This document shows, piece by piece, positions 54,432 to 62,994 of a stretch of DNA of 64,000 bases. The notes beneath the pieces were generated by a model. That model searched no databases. It was not told the origin of the DNA and worked only from the letters and a program-made list of their open reading frames with translations. Position numbers and translations under genes: made by a program. This DNA is from Nocardiopsis sp. CC223A. GTDB lineage: Bacteria; Actinomycetota; Actinomycetes; Streptosporangiales; Streptosporangiaceae. Numbering within the stretch: position 1 is the first letter of the stretch; each line of letters starts with the position of its first letter. The stretch spans positions 1 through 64,000 of the forward strand of contig NZ_JASFDV010000001.1 of assembly GCF_030766825.1 (NCBI RefSeq), given 5' to 3'.

Positions 54432-55454
54432 ATGGCTATTCGCTACCTCCGCCGAGGACCGCGCAACCTGGCCGCCGGACCGCTGAAGCCGCACATCGAC
54501 TCCTTCGTCCTCTACCTGCGGGCCGAGGGCAGGAGTCGCAAGACCATCACGCTTTACTCGCAGGCCGCCTCCTGGTTCGCGGCCGAGCACCTGCTGACCG
54601 GCGGTCAGCCCACTGACACCGACCGTCGCTTCGACACCGCCGATGACACCAGCGCCGACCTGGTGACCTTCGAGTCGGTACGGGACTGGGAACTGGTCGG
54701 CCGGGTGCACCTGCGCTCCTGGCTGGTGCGGCTGCGGCACCGCCAGCACACCGACTCCTACGTCAACAACCAGTACCGCTGCCTCCAGCAGTTCTTCCGG
54801 TGGCTCTCCGCGGAGGAGGAGATCCCCAACCCCATGGCCAAGATGCGCCCGCCGAAGATCGCGCCCAAGCCTGTGCCGGTTTTCTACGAAGGCGACGTCG
54901 ACCGCATCCTGAAGATGCCCAAGGGGACCGACCGCTGCGCGGCCAAGCGCGTGGACGTCTGCAAGCTCCGTGACAGCGCCATCCTGCAACTGCTCAAGGA
55001 CACCGGCCTGCGCCGCCAGGAGATCGCCAGGCTGCGCGTGGGCGACGTCTCCATCGCCGACCGCAGGGCCGTCGTCACCGGCAAGGGGGGCAAGACCCGC
55101 TACGTGAAGTTCACCCACCCCACCGCCCGCACCCTGGACAGGTACCTGCGCTGGCGCACCAAGCAGCCGGACGCGCACCTGCCGCACTTCTGGCTGTCGC
55201 AGAAGGGCGGCCCGCTGACGGAGTCGGGCATCTACCAGATGGTGCGCCGCCGGGCCCGCCGGGCGGGCGTGGACGACGTCTACCCGCACCGCTGGCGCCA
55301 CGACTTCTCCCACCGCTACCTCGATCGCGGCGGCGAGGAGGGCGACCTGATGGAGCTGAACGGCTGGGACTCCCGCCAGATGCTCCGCCACTACGGCCGC
55401 TCCGCGGCCGCCTCCCGCGCGGCCCGCAACTACGACCGCGTCATGGGCGCCTGA
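54432..55454 (+). CDS. Tyrosine recombinase (phage-type integrase) beside tRNA-Thr
   Basis: A 340-residue integrase. The N-terminal SAM-like core-binding domain (DSFVLYLRAEGRSRKTITLYS) is followed by the catalytic domain: R194 in DTGLRRQEIARL, a beta-strand lysine in VVTGKGGKTRY, H286-x-x-R289 in YPHRWRHDF, W312 at the second His/Trp position in LNGWDSRQML, and nucleophile Y321. All catalytic positions are present, so it may be active. It ends at a perfect hairpin. A decayed copy of its 5' end lies at 59231. Confidence 0.94.
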   Translation: MAIRYLRRGPRNLAAGPLKPHIDSFVLYLRAEGRSRKTITLYSQAASWFAAEHLLTGGQPTDTDRRFDTADDTSADLVTFESVRDWELVGRVHLRSWLVRLRHRQHTDSYVNNQYRCLQQFFRWLSAEEEIPNPMAKMRPPKIAPKPVPVFYEGDVDRILKMPKGTDRCAAKRVDVCKLRDSAILQLLKDTGLRRQEIARLRVGDVSIADRRAVVTGKGGKTRYVKFTHPTARTLDRYLRWRTKQPDAHLPHFWLSQKGGPLTESGIYQMVRRRARRAGVDDVYPHRWRHDFSHRYLDRGGEEGDLMELNGWDSRQMLRHYGRSAAASRAARNYDRVMGA

Positions 55455-55463
55455 TGACCCACC

Positions 55464-55498
55464 GCCCGTGGTGAGGGCTCCGAGCCCTCACCACGGGC
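55464..55498 (+). terminator. Perfect hairpin after the integrase
   Basis: 16-bp stem GCCCGTGGTGAGGGCT / AGCCCTCACCACGGGC with loop CCG, 9 bp after the integrase stop. Confidence 0.9.
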
Positions 55499-55992
55499 CC
55501 ACCTCGGCGGGTTGCCGCTCCCGTGCGCCTTGTAGCGTCCGACCCGTTCATTTCAGCCCATGCTTCGGATGCCGAGGCCCCGTAATGCAGGAAGTCAGAC
55601 GAGAATCGCGACTGTAGGCCTGCCGGGCTACGTCGGTGTTGTGGAGTTCTGGCACTGATCTTGTGGTGTGGTCACGGTCAGCCACTCACGTGGGAGATGG
55701 ATCCACTTCTCCCAGACCGGTTCGGGTGGCATCTCCCGGTCGACGCCGGGTGGCCTAACACCGGCCGGTCCTCGTTGGTGGAGGCTCGCCTTCTCAAAGT
55801 TATTTCATCGTCACTCTGTGTGTCTTTTTGGCGAATGGCTTGTCTCGCTTGCGCAACTGGATCGCTTGAGTGTCTTCCTGTGCTTCTCTTGTGATCCTGT
55901 TTGGTTTACGGTGTTTTGCGCGCGTCTTGAGCCACGGGAAATTCTTGTCCCCGACGAAAAGTTGCGTCCGGAAAATTGATGGAGTCGTATTG
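55499..55992. other. Accessory intergenic region, GC falling toward the right
   Basis: About 490 bp with no convincing gene. Composition shifts from GC-rich at the left to visibly AT-richer after about 55795, where the transferred SMI1 block begins. Short open frames (for example 55661-55894) have no recognisable similarity and poor codon bias. Remnants of a toxin gene that once paired with the SMI1 protein could lie here, but I cannot show it. Confidence 0.45.
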
Positions 55993-56571
55993 ATGGATTT
56001 TGTTGATCGAATCACCTCTCTGGTTGGCCCGAGTCGCGTCTTCGATAAGGAGCCGATAGATTGGGGGTCGGTTGAGGAGGGCGTTGGCATTAAACTGCCG
56101 AAAGATTATAAGCGCTTGCTGTCTCGGTATTTTCATTTCTCTTGGGGGGAATTCTTTGTTTTCACTCCGAGAGGTGGAACTCGTGGTCAATCGGGGCCGT
56201 TGGAGGCTACGGCGGACCTCGAAGCGATCATTCGGGATCGACCTTTGAGTGAGAAAGCGATTAAAAGGATTAACAGGATTGTTGATGTCGACAATCGCCC
56301 GCTGATTTCCGTGTCACCACCGTTGGTTTTCTATCCTTCTGTGCCGGGGCTGCTGCGGTGGGGTATGGATGCGAACGGGTGGGATTATTTTTGGGCTGTT
56401 GATGGTCCGGCTGAATCTTGGCCCGTGGTTTCTCGGTCGGATCGTGGCGAGTGGTGGGATGAACATTCGATGACTATGAGTGAATACCTGTATCGGTTGA
56501 ATGTGGAGGGTCAGATTTGTCGCGGCTGTCCGCGTCCTCCGCTGGGAAGAATGGTTTTCGATGAAATGTGA
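55993..56571 (+). CDS. SMI1/KNR4-family immunity-type protein, AT-rich
   Basis: A 192-residue SUKH/SMI1 fold protein: IDWGSVEEGVGIKLPKDYKRLL is the start of the fold, and the later LLRWGMDANGWDYFWAVDGP is the hallmark WG.DxNG.xxxW segment. SUKH proteins commonly neutralise toxins in polymorphic-toxin or contact-inhibition systems. Third codon positions are rich in A/T (gat, aaa, tat, agt), sharply unlike the host genes, which indicates horizontal acquisition. No toxin gene is adjacent, so it looks like an orphan immunity gene. Confidence 0.86.
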   Translation: MDFVDRITSLVGPSRVFDKEPIDWGSVEEGVGIKLPKDYKRLLSRYFHFSWGEFFVFTPRGGTRGQSGPLEATADLEAIIRDRPLSEKAIKRINRIVDVDNRPLISVSPPLVFYPSVPGLLRWGMDANGWDYFWAVDGPAESWPVVSRSDRGEWWDEHSMTMSEYLYRLNVEGQICRGCPRPPLGRMVFDEM

Positions 56572-56849
56572 GGGCGATTGGTAAATCGATGATCTTGGGA
56601 AATTTTGATCGAGTGATGAGATTTTTTGACGCCCGCGGGGCGGCTCAAGGTGGCGCGAGTGGCAACTTGGAATTTTGTCATACTTGCCCTCATTTGCTGT
56701 TTCTACAAGCGCTCGCGAAACTCGATTTGGGCGGTCCCGGAAGAGTGCTGTATCAGTGCCTCCGTCTGCTCCACTCCGCCTTCTTCGCGCTGTTATTCGT
56801 TCTCATTCATTTTTATCCAAGAAGCTGTCGGCGGACACTTTTTCGGTGA
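56568..56849 (+). CDS. Hypothetical protein, possibly coupled to the SMI1 gene
   Basis: A 93-residue frame whose GTG overlaps the SMI1 stop (GTGA). The reading includes VMRFFDARGAAQGGASGNLE and a hydrophobic segment SAFFALLFVLIHFYP. Composition matches the transferred SMI1 gene. I do not recognise it, and it may be non-coding; the overlap is the only positive evidence. Confidence 0.28.
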   Translation: MRAIGKSMILGNFDRVMRFFDARGAAQGGASGNLEFCHTCPHLLFLQALAKLDLGGPGRVLYQCLRLLHSAFFALLFVLIHFYPRSCRRTLFR

Positions 56850-57019
56850 GATTCGGCTTCGCTGATGTCAGGTCAAATGGGAGAAGGGGTCGGTGTCCCA
56901 GCCAGGGCGGTTTCAAAGTTGATCTTCGGGCCGCTGCTCCGCCCGGCAGGGCATGGCCCCATGATCGATGCACCGCGGACCCACAACAGCGCATGAAGGC
57001 GGGCGCGGCCCCGTGACCT

Positions 57020-57658
57020 GTGATGATGGGAGTTCTCTACGCTTCCGTCACCACTCGCCGAGGTACCGCGCCCGTGCCCCCGGTCTCCCCTACCCTGGCC
57101 CTGCCCGACCACCCCGCAGCGGCACGCAAGGTCCTGCGCGGACAGGTCGACGACCTGCTCCAAGCGTTCGCCCCGGTGGCCGACCCCCGCCAACCCCGAG
57201 GCGTACGGTTCCCCCTGCCGGTCGTGCTCGGCCTGGCACTGCCGGCCGTGACCTGCGGCGCGATCGGCTTCGCCGAGATCGCAGCCGACCTGGACCCCGA
57301 CCTCAAAGCCGGGTTCGGGCCGGCGCGCTCCGCCCCGTCGGCGGCGACGTTCCGCCGCGTGCTCAACGGCATCGATCCACTCGCTCTGGACGAAGCCCTG
57401 TGCCGGTGGGCCGAACCGACCACCACCGCCCCCGCCCCCACCCCGGCACCGGCACCGGCGCAGATCACGCGGGTGGTGAGCGCGGACGGCAAAACGATGC
57501 GGGCCGCCCGCCGCCCCGCCCCCGAGGGCGGGGCCGTCCAGGACCAGGTGGTCGAGGTGCTGGACCATGCCACTGACGCTGAAGTGGTGAAGTTACGAAA
57601 TCCCGACCTTTCGTTCCTGGCCGCTTTGACCTTCCCGGCGGTATCGCGGGACACATGA
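57020..57658 (+). pseudogene. ISAs1-family transposase, 5' half only
   Basis: The protein reads as the N-terminal part of an ISAs1-type DDE transposase: DDLLQAFAPVADPRQPRGVR and FPLPVVLGLALPAVTCGAIG, then AATFRRVLNGIDPLALDEALC and RVVSADGKTMRAARRPA, which contains the first catalytic aspartate. After VLDHATDAEVVKL the match ends and unrelated sequence runs to a stop. The catalytic C-terminal half is missing, so it is inactive. It abuts an IS630 fragment. Confidence 0.84.
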
Positions 57659-57795
57659 GGTACGCACACGGCGGCGGCTTCACCGCCGCCCAACGCCATC
57701 AACGCGAACTCGTGCGCCTGAAGGCCGCGGACCTGTTCGCCCGCCAGATCCCGCCCACCGTCGTGGCACACCGCCTGCGCGTGAGCCGCATGGTG
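57655..57795 (+). pseudogene. IS630-family transposase fragment (N-terminus)
   Basis: MRYAHGGGFTAAQRHQRELV and AADLFARQIPPTVVAHRLRVS match the helix-turn-helix start of IS630-type transposases (MRYAxGGGLT...VIAxxLRVS). The similarity stops at about 57795, exactly where a new element end (TGGTGTGTCCTGCGTTCTTC) begins, so this gene was cut by the next insertion. Confidence 0.75.
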
Positions 57796-58100
57796 TGTCC
57801 TGCGTTCTTCGGAGTCGGTTTTCTGGATCCTGGGGCCACGTGACCCTTGAAGGAGGGCATCGTGGGACGTCGTGGATATCCCGCCGAGTTCCGCCGCAAA
57901 GTGCTGGACCTGGTCCGGTCCGGGCGCAGCGTCGCGGATGTGGCACGCGATCTGGGCATCAGCACCGAGACGGTCTACGCCTGGCGACGCCAGGACCGCA
58001 TCGACCAAGGCCTGGCACCCGGCCTGACCAGCACCGAGAAGACCGAGTTGGCCGCGGCCAACAAGCGTATCGCCGAGCTGGAGGCCGAACTGGCCCGGCT
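57791..58100 (+). pseudogene. IS3-family left end with truncated OrfA
   Basis: The putative left terminus TGGTGTGTCCTGCGTTCTTC (57791) precedes GTG 57862 with ribosome site AAGGAGGGC. The product starts VGRRGYPAEFRRKVLDLVRS with the HTH DVARDLGISTETVYAWRRQD and the leucine-zipper-like ELAAANKRIAELEAELA, as in IS3 OrfA. After about 58100 the match ends; OrfB and the right end are absent. Inactive remnant. Confidence 0.82.
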
Positions 58101-58170
58101 CCATGCCATGTCGGCGGATTTCGATAGCTCCGGCCAGGACACGACTCAGCTGCTTCCGGCCACTGTCCAG

Positions 58171-58388
58171 GGTCACGTCCCCGGGAGTGGTGTGATTTTC
58201 GCGCGGGTGCGTCCTTGCGGGTCATCGCGATGGTCGGCCGAAGCCGGGCGGGCCAGCGCGTACCGGGGGCCCGCTGACCGGGATGAAGAAGCCGCCGGAG
58301 GCGGCGGCGCACCGATCCGCCCGACACCGCTGACGCGCATCCGTGGGAACAGGGCCGGAAAAGTCACACCACTCGATGGGACACCATC
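58171..58388 (-). mobile_element. MITE-like non-autonomous element, copy 2 (218 bp)
   Basis: Flanked by the perfect 8-bp direct repeat CTGTCCAG (58163-58170 and 58389-58396). The terminal inverted repeats share GTCCC-N3-GAGTGGTGTGA followed by TTTTC. The element is the reverse-complement homologue of 9131-9344: outer parts, including CGACCATCGCG and CCGCAAGGACGCACCCGCGCG, are nearly identical, while the middle 50-60 bp differ. Removing the element and one repeat restores a continuous frame through the insertion point. Confidence 0.92.
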
Positions 58389-58592
58389 CTGTCCAGGTGC
58401 GCTCGGCCCGTGTCCGCGGCGACCTGCACGCCCTGTTCGACTCCACCATTCGGTTGCATATGTCGACGCGGGCGAGGAACGTATCTCACCTGGTCCGGGG
58501 AACACCCGGACACCTTTGGCAAGAGCATGAAACCGCTGGTCACCACGCGGTCGAAGTTCGCCACGACTTCGCCTGGAGTAGCGTCAGGGCCC

Positions 58593-59111
58593 ATGAGGAT
58601 CGCGATCATCGGCTGCGGAGGCAGCGGCAAGACCACCATCGGCCGCCGCCTGGCGGAAGCCCTGCATGCTCCGGTGACGCACCTGGACGCCGTGTACTAC
58701 GACGATGAATGGAACGCGCTGCCCAAGGAGAAATTCGCCGCTCTCCAGGAGGAGCTGGTGGCCCGGGACCGTTGGGTGATCGACGGCAACTACGCCGCCA
58801 CCCTGCCGATCCGGTTGCGGCGCGCCACGACGGTGATCTTCCTGGATCTCTCCCCGTTCACCTGCTTGGCCGGTATCGCCCAACGACGGCTCAGGTACGG
58901 CGGGGGCCAGAACGACGCGACCGGTGTCTACGACCGCGTCAACTGGGGCTTCATCAAGTACGTGTGGACTTTCCGCCGGACCATGGGGCCGCGGGTCCGC
59001 AGGCTCATCACCGAACACGCGACCCACGCGGACGTGCACATCGTCCGCTCGCGTCGCGCAGCCGATCTGCTGGTCGACGAGATCATCCGTGCAGCGGACA
59101 GCAGAGGCTGA
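58593..59111 (+). CDS. Adenylate-kinase-like (DNA topology modulation family) P-loop kinase
   Basis: A 172-residue P-loop NTPase: MRIAIIGCGGSGKTTIGRRLA (Walker A GCGGSGKT), THLDAVYYDDEWNALP, then WVIDGNYAATLPIRL and VIFLDLSPFTCLAGIAQRR. This pattern is the adenylate-kinase-related family often annotated as DNA topology modulation protein FlaR; the true substrate is unknown. A TAGCGT box (58579-58584) ends 8 nt before ATG 58593. It is the only intact enzyme gene within the right half of the island. Confidence 0.88.
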   Translation: MRIAIIGCGGSGKTTIGRRLAEALHAPVTHLDAVYYDDEWNALPKEKFAALQEELVARDRWVIDGNYAATLPIRLRRATTVIFLDLSPFTCLAGIAQRRLRYGGGQNDATGVYDRVNWGFIKYVWTFRRTMGPRVRRLITEHATHADVHIVRSRRAADLLVDEIIRAADSRG

Positions 59112-59230
59112 CCGAACAGGAGGTGCACCTGCCCCGGCTGGATCCGGGCAGATCCATCATGGAACAGTTCTTTGGCAGAGCAGTTCCTGGATACGCGGAA
59201 ACAGTGGTGCCCGACAAGGTCGAGACCCCT

Positions 59231-59348
59231 GCCCGCTTGGAGAGTTACCGCTCATGGCCTGCGCCGCCTCGGCCGGGGCCCGCGCGACCTGGCCGCCGGA
59301 CCGCTGAGGCCGCGCGTTGACTCCTTCGTTCTCCACCCGCTAGCCGGA
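59231..59348 (+). pseudogene. Decayed 5' fragment of a tRNA-Thr-type integrase
   Basis: Similar to 54410-54527, the ribosome site and first ~30 codons of the intact integrase: CGCTTGGAGAG, the ATG at 59254 and GACCTGGCCGCCGGACCGCTGA. Small indels shift the frame near the start and a stop (TAG) interrupts after GVVLHP-like residues; the rest of the gene is missing. It lies in direct orientation 4.82 kb from the intact copy and closes the accessory island. Confidence 0.85.
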
Positions 59349-59434
59349 GGACGGCTCGTCGGCCGTGATGGCGCCCCCGCGGAGCGGCCGGGGCGGACGC
59401 CCCGCCCGGTGCGGGAATCGGTGGGGCGGCGGGG

Positions 59435-59887
59435 ATGTTGTCCACCGACATGACCGAGCCGTGGCTGGACCAGAAGACCATCGACCACCTCCTCGACGAC
59501 ACCGGGACCTGGGCCGTCGTCGGCCTGTCGGCCGATCCGCGGCGCCCCGCCCACGGGGTCGCCCGGGTGCTCCAGGCGAAGGGCAAGCGGATCGTCCCGA
59601 TCCACCCCGGGGCGGCGGCCGCGGGTGAGGAGGTCCTGGGCGAGAAGGCCTACGCGACGCTCGCCGAGGCGGCCGACGCCGTCGGCGGCATCGACGTGGT
59701 GGACGTCTTCCGCCGGTCCGAAGCGGCCGGGGAGTTCGCCGACCAGGCCGTGGCGATCGGTGCCCGGGGGGTGTGGTTCCAGCTCGGGGTCGTCGACCGG
59801 GAGGCGTTCCGCCGGACGGCGGAGGCCGGTGTGCCGATGGTGATGGACACCTGCCCCGCCATCGAGTGGGGCAAGCGCGGCGCCTGA
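59435..59887 (+). CDS. CoA-binding (YccU-family) protein
   Basis: A 150-residue Rossmann-fold protein: TWAVVGLSADPRRPAHGVARVL is the CoA-nucleotide binding loop, with IVPIHPGA and DVVDVFRRSEAAGEF following, and the terminal MVMDTCPAIEWGK motif. Members bind CoA; the physiological role is unsettled. ATG 59435 or ATG 59450 may be the start. The gene marks the return to ordinary chromosome after the island. Confidence 0.92.
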   Translation: MLSTDMTEPWLDQKTIDHLLDDTGTWAVVGLSADPRRPAHGVARVLQAKGKRIVPIHPGAAAAGEEVLGEKAYATLAEAADAVGGIDVVDVFRRSEAAGEFADQAVAIGARGVWFQLGVVDREAFRRTAEAGVPMVMDTCPAIEWGKRGA

Positions 59888-59898
59888 CCGGAGGACTC

Positions 59899-60579
59899 CT
59901 ACCGGGCGGACTCGGGGGAGTGCGCGACGCCCTTCAGGAACCATGAGGCGACCGCCGCCGTCACCACGCCCATCAGGCCGACGCCCATGATCATCAGCAG
60001 CACGGCCACCAGCCGTCCCTCCAGGGTGACGGGGTAGAGGTCCCCGTACCCGACCGTCGCGGCCGTCACGATCGACCACCACAGGGCGTCCCCGAACCCG
60101 GTGATGTTCGCGCCGGGGGCGTCCCGCTCCGCGTCGAGCACGGTCACCGCGCTCAGGAAGATCATGAGGACCGCCGCGCCGGTGACGTAGACGGAGGTCT
60201 TCTCGATCACCGAGTGGCCGATCGTGGAGCGGTTCAGCAGGCGCACGAGCGAGAACAGGCGCAGCAGGCGCAGTGTCCGGAACATGGGGATCAGGACCAG
60301 GATCACGTCGTACCAGTTGCGCAGGGCGTACGCCACGCGGTGGTCGCTCAGGTAGATCCGGATGGCGAAATCGAGCGTGAAGGCGAGCCAGATCGTCCAG
60401 GAGAGGGCCTGGAGGACGTTGTACAGGTCCGGTTCCAGCCCGGGGTCGATGACCGGCCACGCGTAGGCCACGAGGAAGGCCGCGGCCAGCAGCAGCATCG
60501 GGACCTCCGCCCTGCGCTCCCACCGGTTCACGCGGGCGTCGTGTTCGAGGGGCTGGGGTGACGTGTCCTGTTCCGCCAT
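59899..60579 (-). CDS. Voltage-gated-type potassium channel
   Basis: A 226-residue six-helix ion channel. The fourth helix carries spaced arginines (FRTLRLLRLFSLVRLLNR), the pore loop has the K+ selectivity filter TVGYGD in VTAATVGYGDLYPVT, and the sixth helix ends LMGVVTAAVASWF. It conducts potassium, probably voltage-gated. It is convergent with the CoA-binding gene 11 bp away. Confidence 0.93.
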   Translation of the reverse strand: MAEQDTSPQPLEHDARVNRWERRAEVPMLLLAAAFLVAYAWPVIDPGLEPDLYNVLQALSWTIWLAFTLDFAIRIYLSDHRVAYALRNWYDVILVLIPMFRTLRLLRLFSLVRLLNRSTIGHSVIEKTSVYVTGAAVLMIFLSAVTVLDAERDAPGANITGFGDALWWSIVTAATVGYGDLYPVTLEGRLVAVLLMIMGVGLMGVVTAAVASWFLKGVAHSPESAR

Positions 60580-60783
60580 GGAGGCACCGATCTGCGTCCG
60601 GGAGTTGGGCCGAGGGCTGCCGGTGCGCGCGGAGTACGCGGCGGTGGGCCACCGGCATTCGGGGCGAAACTCGCAAGATCGACCCCGCTGACATGGGAGG
60701 ATACGCCAACGGTCGGCCGGTGCCGCACACCGGGCGGCGGGTGCGGCCGGATGTCCGGCCGTGCCCGCCGCCCCGGACCGGGG

Positions 60784-61350
60784 TCAGCGGACCACGTCGA
60801 ACACCTGCTTCTGCACACCGTTGGAGTACACCTCGTGCTCCACGAGCTTCAGCTTGGTCAGGTCCTTGTCGGTGTCGCTGAACAGCCGCTTGCCCGCGCC
60901 CAGGAGCAGCGGGAAGACCAACAGGTGGTAGCGGTCGACCAGGCCCGCGTCGGCGAGGCCCTGGGCCAGGGTGGAGCTGCCGTTGACGATGATCGGCCCG
61001 CCCTCGGTCTCCTTGAGCGCGGCCACGTCGTCGAGGGAGCGCAGGATGGTGGCGGGCCAGCGCTCGTCCTGCTCGGTGAGGGTGGTGGAGACCACGTAGC
61101 GGGGCATGGCGTTGTAGCCCGCGAACTCCTCGGTCATCGTCGGCCACACCGGGGCGAAGGCCTCGTAGCTGCGGCGGCCGATCAGCAGGGCGCCCGCCTC
61201 GTCCTGCTCGCGGCCCTTGATCTCGTAGGCGGCCTCGTCGAACTCGACGGCCTTGAAGGTCCAGCCGGTGTTGCGGTAGCCGGGCTCTCCGCCCGGGGCC
61301 TCCATGACGCCGTCGAGGGAGACGAAGGCAGTGACGATCAGCGTGCGCAT
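60784..61350 (-). CDS. Dihydrofolate-reductase-family (RibD C-terminal) protein
   Basis: A 188-residue NADPH-binding reductase of the YyaP/RibD-C family, starting MRTLIVTAFVSLDGVMEAPG, with LLIGRRSYEAFAPVWP and IIVNGSSTLAQGLADAGLVD and the LFPLLLGAGKRLF-like segment VFPLLLGAGKRLF. Substrates are unknown. ATG 61350 follows CAAGGAGCACACC; an upstream ATG at 61377 has no ribosome site. Confidence 0.93.
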   Translation of the reverse strand: MRTLIVTAFVSLDGVMEAPGGEPGYRNTGWTFKAVEFDEAAYEIKGREQDEAGALLIGRRSYEAFAPVWPTMTEEFAGYNAMPRYVVSTTLTEQDERWPATILRSLDDVAALKETEGGPIIVNGSSTLAQGLADAGLVDRYHLLVFPLLLGAGKRLFSDTDKDLTKLKLVEHEVYSNGVQKQVFDVVR

Positions 61351-61582
61351 GGTGTGCTCCTTGTTTCCTGTTCGCACCTACACCCTCTCGTCGAGCGGCA
61401 TCCGCGGGGATCGACACCGCGCCGGAATTCTCCCGGGATTTTTTTCGCCGGGGACGGATGTTCCCTCGCGCCGCCGTCCCCCGGTGTCGGTGCTGTGGCC
61501 GATGCCCGTGGCTCCGCGTCGGTCAGGGCCGCCCCGGCCGTCGCCGGGGTGAGCCCGGCCCGCGCACGAACGTGCGGACCGC

Positions 61583-62449
61583 TCAGTCGAGGTGCGGGGC
61601 GGGGGCGGGCAGGCGGGCGGTGAGCAGGGAGATGCCGTAGGCGCACAGGCCGGCGGCCAGCACCGCCGGGATGAGGCCGAGGGGACCGCCGAGGAAGGAC
61701 TCGCCCATGAAGGCGATGCCGACGACGGACGCCGCGACCGGGTTGGCGACCGTCGTCACACCCAGCGGTGCACCGAGTTCCATGCCCTGGTAGGCGGCCT
61801 GGGCCAGGAAGAGGCCGAAGACCGCGATGACGGCGGTGCCCGCGCTCGCCGGATGCAGGAGCGCGGCGCCGCCGTCGGTGCCGACGACCGTGATGGTCGT
61901 CTTGGCCAGGGCCGAGGAGACGCCGAAGGCGATGCCGGCCACCGCGGCCAGCAGGTGGCTGCGCCACGTGGCCGGGCACCGTCCCGCCGCCCAGGCGCCC
62001 GCGATGAGCAGGGCCAGGGTGCCGACGGTGACGGTGAGGCCCTCCGCGGCGGTCAGGGGTTCGCTGTGGCCGTCGGTCACGGCCAGGGCCAGGAGCGCCG
62101 CGACGGAGACGACGGCCAGCAGCGCCCCGAGGCGTTCGCGGGCGGTCAGCCTCCTACCGCCGAGGCGGGTCGCCCAGGGGATCGCCATGACCAGGGTCAG
62201 GACGCCCAGGGGCTGCACCACGGTGAGCGGGGCGAAGGTCAGGGCGCCCACCTGGAAGACGGCGCGGCCGCCGTTGAGGAGGATCGAGGCCCACCACAGG
62301 GGCCGGGACAGCAGGGCGGCGAGGGGGCGCCGACCGGTGAGCGGTTCGGGGACCAGGACCGCCAGTCGCCACTGCGCCACCGCGGCCGCCGCATAGGAGG
62401 TGCACGAACCGACGCTCAGGAGCACCCCGAGCCACACCAGGGAGTTCAT
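61583..62449 (-). CDS. DMT-superfamily (EamA-type) membrane transporter
   Basis: A 288-residue protein with about nine to ten membrane helices, among them VWLGVLLSVGSCTSYAAAA, LGVLTLVMAIPWATRL and LIPAVLAAGLCAYGISLL, and the repeat-type TVVQPLGVL and TTVANPVAASVVGIAFMGE motifs of drug/metabolite transporters. Substrate unknown. ATG 62449 is preferred for spacing from GGAAGGG; ATG 62455 is an alternative. Confidence 0.88.
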   Translation of the reverse strand: MNSLVWLGVLLSVGSCTSYAAAAVAQWRLAVLVPEPLTGRRPLAALLSRPLWWASILLNGGRAVFQVGALTFAPLTVVQPLGVLTLVMAIPWATRLGGRRLTARERLGALLAVVSVAALLALAVTDGHSEPLTAAEGLTVTVGTLALLIAGAWAAGRCPATWRSHLLAAVAGIAFGVSSALAKTTITVVGTDGGAALLHPASAGTAVIAVFGLFLAQAAYQGMELGAPLGVTTVANPVAASVVGIAFMGESFLGGPLGLIPAVLAAGLCAYGISLLTARLPAPAPHLD

Positions 62450-62994
62450 GCTCATGGACCCTTCCGTACGGAAGGGGGCCCTGTCGTCATACCAAGGGAT
62501 GTTCCCGCCGGTCTTCGGTCGCGGCGGGGCCTCGGGCCCCGGAGGCCGGTGGGCGGGTGGGCGCGGACACGGAGGCCTTCTCCGTTCAGGGTCGGGCCGC
62601 GTTCTCCGCGCCCCGGCGCACGGTGTCCGGAGCGGTGGTCGTCGTCGATCCCCCACCCGGTGGGGAAGGGCCGGACGGGAGGAGGCGGCAGGGGTGTGGG
62701 CGGCGTGGAACAGGTCCCGGTCACCCGGGCCCGCCTCGCCTCGGGGGCGGGGGCGAACGCGGTGGCGCCGCGGGAGATCGCGCGGCGTCGCGGTCCGGTG
62801 CCCCCGGACCGTGCGGCGGAAGCGGCCGGGGTGCCGGCGGGCACCTCTTCGGTGAGGTGGCCGCCGTCGGCGAACCCTACCCGGTGCGGTCGCACGCGGG
62901 GCCCCGGCCGCCCCGCAGGGGGCGGTGCCGGTGGTGCGGGGCGCCGCGGACGGGTTCCACCGGGGCGCCGGGGCCGCTCCGTGCGGGCGGTGTC
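62450..62994. other. Intergenic region, no gene recognised
   Basis: About 545 bp of extremely GC-rich sequence between two reverse-strand genes. Open frames here have no family-like residues. Possibly a degraded gene; the transporter promoter must lie near its right of 62449. Confidence 0.5.

Noticed and set aside
59349..60000. attR copy of the tRNA-Thr 3' end right of the island
   Set aside because: I looked for repeats of the T-arm/acceptor end (GGTTCAAGTCCCCTCGCCGGC) near the relic integrase and saw none.
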